Below, in pieces: positions 60,305 through 64,000 of a DNA stretch of 64,000 bases. Source of the stretch: Knufia peltigerae (Eukaryota; Ascomycota; Eurotiomycetes; Chaetothyriales; Trichomeriaceae); assembly GCA_030247855.1 (NCBI GenBank), contig JAPDRN010000136.1, forward strand, positions 22,272 to 86,271, in the 5' to 3' direction. The notes under the pieces are model-generated. The model saw nothing but the letters and a program-made list of their open reading frames with translations, was not told where the DNA came from and did not search any database. How positions within the stretch are numbered: the stretch's first letter is position 1; each line of letters begins with the position of its first letter. The translations under genes and the position numbers were made by a program.

Positions 60305-60327
60305 GTAGATCCACGCCATGCGTGGAT
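60305..60327. repeat. SMAG repeat
   Basis: GTAG is followed by ATCCACGC CAT GCGTGGAT. The same 23 bases occur in reverse orientation at 52823-52845. Confidence 0.75.
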
Positions 60328-60373
60328 GAAAAGCTTGCGCAGAGTGGATCTGGCTAGTGGCTGGCTGATCCAC

Positions 60374-60811
60374 TCATCGAGGCTTCTTCCTGCTCTTGAT
60401 GAAAGCGATGAACTCCTTCTTGTGGCCCTCAAAGACACGACGTCCGTACTTCCTGTAGTGCGGCTCGAACAGGACGTAAGCCTCTTCCAAGTCTCCCGAT
60501 TCGAAATGAATGGTAGCGGCGAGTTCGTCCATGGACACGCTCGCGGTTTCTCCCTCTCCATAGATGCCTCTGGCGACCATCGTCCACTGTCTAGCCTTCT
60601 CGAACTGGGCGGTGTCACGATAGAACACCGCCATTCCGTACGAGATGATCTGGCCGTAGTCATACGCGGATTTCGGCTCCGGAATCATGTCCCAGCTTTC
60701 AAGGAAACGATGCTCCGCCTCCGCAATATCACCGGCCAGCCAAGCAGTCCTTCCGCGCTGGGCTACGGCAAGGAAACGCGCCTCCAGATCGGTGCCAAGA
60801 CTCAAGCCCAT
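60374..60811 (-). CDS. Hypothetical TPR-like helical protein
   Basis: This 145-residue protein starts at ATG 60811 with AGGAGG 9 nt upstream. It consists of helical hairpins resembling tetratricopeptide repeats (AWLAGDIAEAEHRFLESWDM; then IHFESGDLEEAYVLFEPHYR). It has no signal or membrane segment. Lower GC than its neighbours (emr-like operon and ZnuD-like gene). Small TPR-like proteins of this kind occur as orphan accessory or immunity-type genes. No cognate toxin or partner is nearby. A SMAG repeat lies downstream. Confidence 0.6.
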   Translation of the reverse strand: MGLSLGTDLEARFLAVAQRGRTAWLAGDIAEAEHRFLESWDMIPEPKSAYDYGQIISYGMAVFYRDTAQFEKARQWTMVARGIYGEGETASVSMDELAATIHFESGDLEEAYVLFEPHYRKYGRRVFEGHKKEFIAFIKSRKKPR

Positions 60812-60930
60812 GTTGAAAGCCTCCTTCAGTTCGTTTGCTAAATCGAATTCTGAAAGAGTTTAGGCAAAGGGTAGAAAGTGATGCCGTGGCGACGTGGTGA
60901 TTTCACAAGTGCGGGCCACATACGACAAAA

Positions 60931-60952
60931 GAGGGGGCCATTCGGCCCCCTC
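60931..60952 (-). terminator. Intrinsic terminator of the ZnuD-like receptor gene
   Basis: GAGGGGGCC and GGCCCCCTC are perfect 9-bp arms around four bases. On the minus strand TTTTG follows, 28 bp after the receptor stop. Confidence 0.8.
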
Positions 60953-60979
60953 CAGCAACATCTCAATGATGTGTATCGA

Positions 60980-63178
60980 TCAGAAGAACGCGCGGATCCC
61001 GAAAGCGACACCACGACCCGGCAGCGGCGAGTAATCCTTCAACAGCGAGGTGTGCGGACGCACTTCGCGGTTGGTCAGGTTGCTGCCGTCCAGGAACAGC
61101 TCGTAGCTGTTGCTGTCGCTGCGGTCCCAGCGGTAGGCCAGGTGCGCATCGACCAGGGTGTAGCCGTTGCTCGGCTCCTCGTTCTGCGCAACGTCCTTCT
61201 GCCGGCTGTAACGCACCGCACCGACCGAGGCACGCCAGCCGTCCTTCGCCCAGCGCAGGTCGGCGCCGACCCGGGCCGGGGCGATGCGCGGCAGGTAACC
61301 GGTGTTGGCCAGTTCCACGCTGTAGTTGTGGCTGTGGTCACCGTGTGGCACGGCGATGTCCAGAGTACGGCTGCCGTTGCCGTCCAGCTTGGCCTGCACG
61401 TAGTCGCCGAACACGCGCAGGTCCCAATCGCCGGCACCGCCTTCGAACAGGTGCACCAGCGCTTCGGCCTCGGCGCCCTTGAACACCGCGTCCTGCTGGG
61501 TCCAGGCACGCACCGGCAGGCTCTCGGTCACGCCGGTGTCAGCCAGGTAGATGAAGTCCTTGAACTTGGTCTGATAGATCGCGGCGGAGAAATCGAGGCG
61601 TTCGCTGTGGGTGTGGATGCCCAGTTCGATGCGCTGGCCGCGCTCGGTCTTCAGGTTGGCATCACCGATTTCCAGCGAACGGGTGGCGATGTGTGCACCG
61701 GCGGCGTACAGCTCTTCATTGGTCGGCGCGCGCTCGGAGCTGTCCACGCCGATGCGCAGGTCGACGGCATCGTTGAGCTTCCAGATGCCGGCGGCCGACA
61801 GGTTGGTCGCATCGAACGTGCGGCGCTGGTAGTCGCCGGTCGGGTCCAGCTTGACCTGGTCGTGGCGGCCACCCAGTTCCAGTTTGAACGGGCCGAACTG
61901 CTTTTCCTGCAGCACGAACACGCCGATGTTCTTGGTGCCGGTATCCGGCACGAAGGCTTCTTCACCCTTTGCGCCGAAATCGCTGTTGCCGACCTGCAGG
62001 CCGAAGGCGCCGTCCCAGCCGCCGATCTGCTGCTGCACCGCTTCCAGGCGGCCTTCGATGCCGCGGTTGGTGAAGCGCGTGGACGGCGTGCCGGCTTCCA
62101 GTTCCACGTGTTCGTAGTCGGTGTAGGCCACGCGCGCGTTGACGTTCTTCAGGAACGACACCGGGTTGTAGATACCGGCCTTGGTCTCGAAGCGGTTCTG
62201 CACCATGTCGATGCGCACGTCATGCTCTTCACCTTCCTCCTCCTCGCCATGGTCATGGTCGTGACCATGGTCGTGGTCATCGCCGTCGGCGTGCACATGG
62301 GCGCCGTTGGGAATGCCGTAGTTGGTGCGGTAGGTGCTGGCAGAGACGCCGAAGTAGCCACCTTCGCCCAGCCAGGTGGCGCCGACGCCGCCGGCGCGGG
62401 TGCGGATGGAACTGTTGTCCAGGCGGCCGCGACGCGGCTCTTCGCCTTCCTCGCCCGCGTGGTCGTGGTCATCGTGATGCTCTTCCAGGCCGTCGATCAC
62501 CGCGTAGCCGGGTATGCGGAAGTCGTCGCCGTTGCGGACCAGGCCATCCACATGCAGCACGACGTTGCCGCTCACGCCGTCAAGGCGGAACATGCCGCTG
62601 CGCTCGTCGTTGACCGAGTTGCCGCGCAGTTCGGCGCGGCCGCTGAGCGGACGGTCCGGCAGTTCGCGCGCGATGCGGCCATCGACCACGTTCACTGCGC
62701 CGCCGATCGCGCCGCTGCCGAACAACAGGGTCGCAGGGCCTTTCAGCACTTCGATCTGGTCGGCCAGGAACGGCTCGATGCTGGTGGCGTGGTCGGCGCT
62801 GACGGTGGAGGCATCCATGTTGCCCATGCCGTTGGACAGCACGGCCACGCGCGGGCCTTCCTGGCCGCGGATGATCGGGCGGCCGACACCGGGGCCGAAG
62901 AAGGTGCTCTGCACGCCGGGCAGCTTGGCGACGGTGTCGCCGAGGGTGCCGGCCTTCTGCTCGTCCAAGCGCTCACCGGCCAGCACTTCAACCGGGCGCG
63001 CCAGCGATTCGGCATCACCCTGCAGCGGCGATGCCGTGACCTGCACCGAGGACAGTTCGGTCAGGTGGCGGTCACGATGCGGATCATCGTCGGAGGCCGC
63101 AAAGGCGACGGAGGGCAGCAGTGCAGCAAGCGCCAGGGCCAGGGAATGCGGCTTGAAACGAGGGTGGTGGGAGGGCAT
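60980..63178 (-). CDS. ZnuD-like TonB-dependent receptor, zinc uptake
   Basis: This 732-residue outer-membrane receptor begins MPSHHPRFKPHSLALALAAL; I chose 63178. Signal peptide to about residue 27 (PSVAFAA). A TonB-box-like element (SSVQVTAS) and plug (about 45-160: GPRVAVLSNGMGNMDASTVS) precede the barrel, which ends IRAFF. Extracellular loops are rich in His and Asp (EEHHDDHDHAGEE; DDHDHGHDHDHGEEEE), which supports metal binding, as in ZnuD. A Zur-box-like site lies upstream (63191-63206), consistent with zinc-starvation induction. Confidence 0.88.
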   Translation of the reverse strand: MPSHHPRFKPHSLALALAALLPSVAFAASDDDPHRDRHLTELSSVQVTASPLQGDAESLARPVEVLAGERLDEQKAGTLGDTVAKLPGVQSTFFGPGVGRPIIRGQEGPRVAVLSNGMGNMDASTVSADHATSIEPFLADQIEVLKGPATLLFGSGAIGGAVNVVDGRIARELPDRPLSGRAELRGNSVNDERSGMFRLDGVSGNVVLHVDGLVRNGDDFRIPGYAVIDGLEEHHDDHDHAGEEGEEPRRGRLDNSSIRTRAGGVGATWLGEGGYFGVSASTYRTNYGIPNGAHVHADGDDHDHGHDHDHGEEEEGEEHDVRIDMVQNRFETKAGIYNPVSFLKNVNARVAYTDYEHVELEAGTPSTRFTNRGIEGRLEAVQQQIGGWDGAFGLQVGNSDFGAKGEEAFVPDTGTKNIGVFVLQEKQFGPFKLELGGRHDQVKLDPTGDYQRRTFDATNLSAAGIWKLNDAVDLRIGVDSSERAPTNEELYAAGAHIATRSLEIGDANLKTERGQRIELGIHTHSERLDFSAAIYQTKFKDFIYLADTGVTESLPVRAWTQQDAVFKGAEAEALVHLFEGGAGDWDLRVFGDYVQAKLDGNGSRTLDIAVPHGDHSHNYSVELANTGYLPRIAPARVGADLRWAKDGWRASVGAVRYSRQKDVAQNEEPSNGYTLVDAHLAYRWDRSDSNSYELFLDGSNLTNREVRPHTSLLKDYSPLPGRGVAFGIRAFF

Positions 63179-63190
63179 GGGCGGTCCTTT

Positions 63191-63206
63191 GTTACAATGT
63201 ATCAAT
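63191..63206. promoter_or_regulatory. Zur-box-like site 1
   Basis: GTTACAATGTATCAAT lies 12 bp from the ZnuD-like start and has paired GTTA/TATC-type half-sites similar to gammaproteobacterial Zur boxes. Match is partial. Confidence 0.45.
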
Positions 63207-63268
63207 CGGGTGGCGCACGAATCCCGTCGGCGGGACAGGGAGAGGGAAACCGTGCGGGTCGAGGATCA

Positions 63269-63289
63269 ATGTTATATTATTCCATAACG
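63269..63289. promoter_or_regulatory. Zur-box-like site 2
   Basis: Around GTTATATTATTCCATAAC there are GTTAT and ATAAC half-sites in inverted order, as in the Xanthomonas-type Zur box. It lies 22 bp before the MerC-like start and could regulate both divergent genes. Confidence 0.55.
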
Positions 63290-63311
63290 ATTCGCCGCCC
63301 TGCTGGAAGTC

Positions 63312-63725
63312 ATGCCTTTGCCCTCACGTCTGCGCCACCTGCTCGATCGCTTCGGCGCCACCGGTTCGATGCTGTGCGCGGTGCACTGCGCGGTGATTCC
63401 GCTGCTGTTGGCCGCTGCCCCCTCGCTGGGTCTGTCTTTCTGGCTCAGTGATGGTGTGGAAAAAGCGCTGGTGGTGTTCGTGACCCTGCTGGGCTTGTTC
63501 AGCCTGGTCTGGGGTTACCGGCGGCACGGTGCGCTGCGTGCGCTGGCGTTCCTGATTCCTGGCCTGGTCGCGTTGTGGGCCGGCGTGCTGTACGACCCGC
63601 TGCACCACAACGCAGTGCCGCATGCGGTGGTGATGACCCTGGGCGGGCTGCTGGTCGGCATCGCGCATCTGGTCAATCTGCGCCTGAATCACGGACACGT
63701 ACATGACGCCAGCTGCGCGCACTAG
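63312..63725 (+). CDS. MerC-domain inner-membrane protein
   Basis: This 137-residue protein has four predicted TMs and the MerC-type Cys pair in TM1 (MLCAVHCAVIP), plus a His-rich C-terminus (NHGHVHDASCAH). MerC proteins of mercury operons move Hg(II), but Xanthomonadaceae copies beside ZnuD-like receptors are likely zinc importers. No mer genes are nearby. It is divergent from the ZnuD-like receptor with Zur-box-like sites between, so the two probably form one zinc-uptake unit. The specificity for zinc is an inference. Confidence 0.85.
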   Translation: MPLPSRLRHLLDRFGATGSMLCAVHCAVIPLLLAAAPSLGLSFWLSDGVEKALVVFVTLLGLFSLVWGYRRHGALRALAFLIPGLVALWAGVLYDPLHHNAVPHAVVMTLGGLLVGIAHLVNLRLNHGHVHDASCAH

Positions 63726-63835
63726 GTGCTCCGTGGTAGGCTTTCCGATCGTGCGCGGGGGCGCCCAGCAAGGCGGCCCCGCCGAACCCGTGTCAGTACG
63801 GGGTAACCAGATTTCACATTTGAGGAGTTGAAGAC

Positions 63836-64000
63836 ATGGGTAAGGGTGACCGCAAGACCGCCAAGGGCAAGCGCTACAACGCCAGCTACGGCAACGCCCG
63901 TTCGCACACCGCGAGCAAGGTCGCTGTAGGCGCCGCCGCCCCGGTTGCCAAGAAGACCGTGGCCAAGGCTCCGGCGAAGAAGGCTGTGGCCAAGAAGGCA
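63836..64000 (+). CDS. THX-like 30S ribosomal protein, 3'-truncated by the window edge
   Basis: The start ATG 63836 has GAGGAG upstream. The visible 55 codons begin MGKGDRKTAKGKRYNASYGN and match the N-terminus of THX-type small-subunit proteins. The later part is Lys/Ala-rich (AKKTVAKAPAKKAVAKKA), an extension beyond the short thermophile THX. No stop is reached before the window ends. It should bind 16S rRNA in the head of the small subunit. Confidence 0.8.
   Translation, partial: MGKGDRKTAKGKRYNASYGNARSHTASKVAVGAAAPVAKKTVAKAPAKKAVAKKA

Noticed and set aside
1..64000. CRISPR array, prophage, tRNA or rRNA genes
   Set aside because: No regularly spaced repeats, phage structural genes or RNA-gene patterns were found on either strand.

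Overview
The window reads as a chromosomal segment of a high-GC gammaproteobacterium of the Xanthomonadaceae, most likely Stenotrophomonas (S. maltophilia complex). The basis is the gene content (creBCD next to rlmJ, Zur next to gltX, a ParD-like gene ahead of map, many TonB-dependent receptors) and short intergenic palindromes headed by GTAG, which match the SMAG/REP repeats known from S. maltophilia. No tRNA, rRNA, CRISPR array, transposase or integrase was seen. One stretch of 98 Ns (23536-23633) is a scaffold gap.

Positions 1-8620 form an accessory region: small hypothetical genes on both strands, visibly lower GC around 2300-4030, a candidate PD-(D/E)xK-type nuclease (2986-4026), an H-NS-like DNA-binding protein (7380-7748), a stand-alone TolA-C-terminal-like domain coupled to an unknown gene (7904-8616), and no recognisable mobility gene. 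The core-like chromosome begins at 8823 with a chemotaxis receptor.

From 8823 to 19587 come the receptor, a glycine-zipper protein, a four-gene efflux operon (TolC-like, HlyD-like and two ABC-2 permeases, with no ATPase gene beside them), the divergent argP/argO pair, a ParD-like/map operon and a glyoxalase-fold protein. From 26943 back to 19729, eight same-strand genes (alpha/beta hydrolase, two small EamA-like membrane proteins, DegT-type aminotransferase, HAD phosphatase, class III aminotransferase, GNAT/FemAB-like protein, ureohydrolase-fold protein) look like an uncharacterised amino-compound pathway. Next are a QseB/TctD-type two-component system, an exported PPP-type phosphatase, an HxlR/MFS divergent pair, a globin-coupled diguanylate cyclase, a Fur-box-preceded FepA-type receptor, a zinc CDF exporter, nfi and gpmA.

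From 38857 to 48727 lie a C39-like protein, an M13 peptidase, an HD-GYP protein, a lipoprotein, mfd, a GNAT and rlmJ. The creBCD locus (with a CreB-like box before creD) follows, then an M28 peptidase, gltX, zur, and a TetR-controlled MFS/HlyD efflux operon with a palindromic operator. The right end is a zinc module: a histidine-rich ZnuD-like receptor divergent from a MerC-like protein, with two Zur-box-like sites between them, and finally a THX-like ribosomal protein cut by the window edge. Zur, the ZnuD-like receptor, the MerC-like protein and the CDF exporter probably act together in zinc homeostasis. This is an inference from families and sites.
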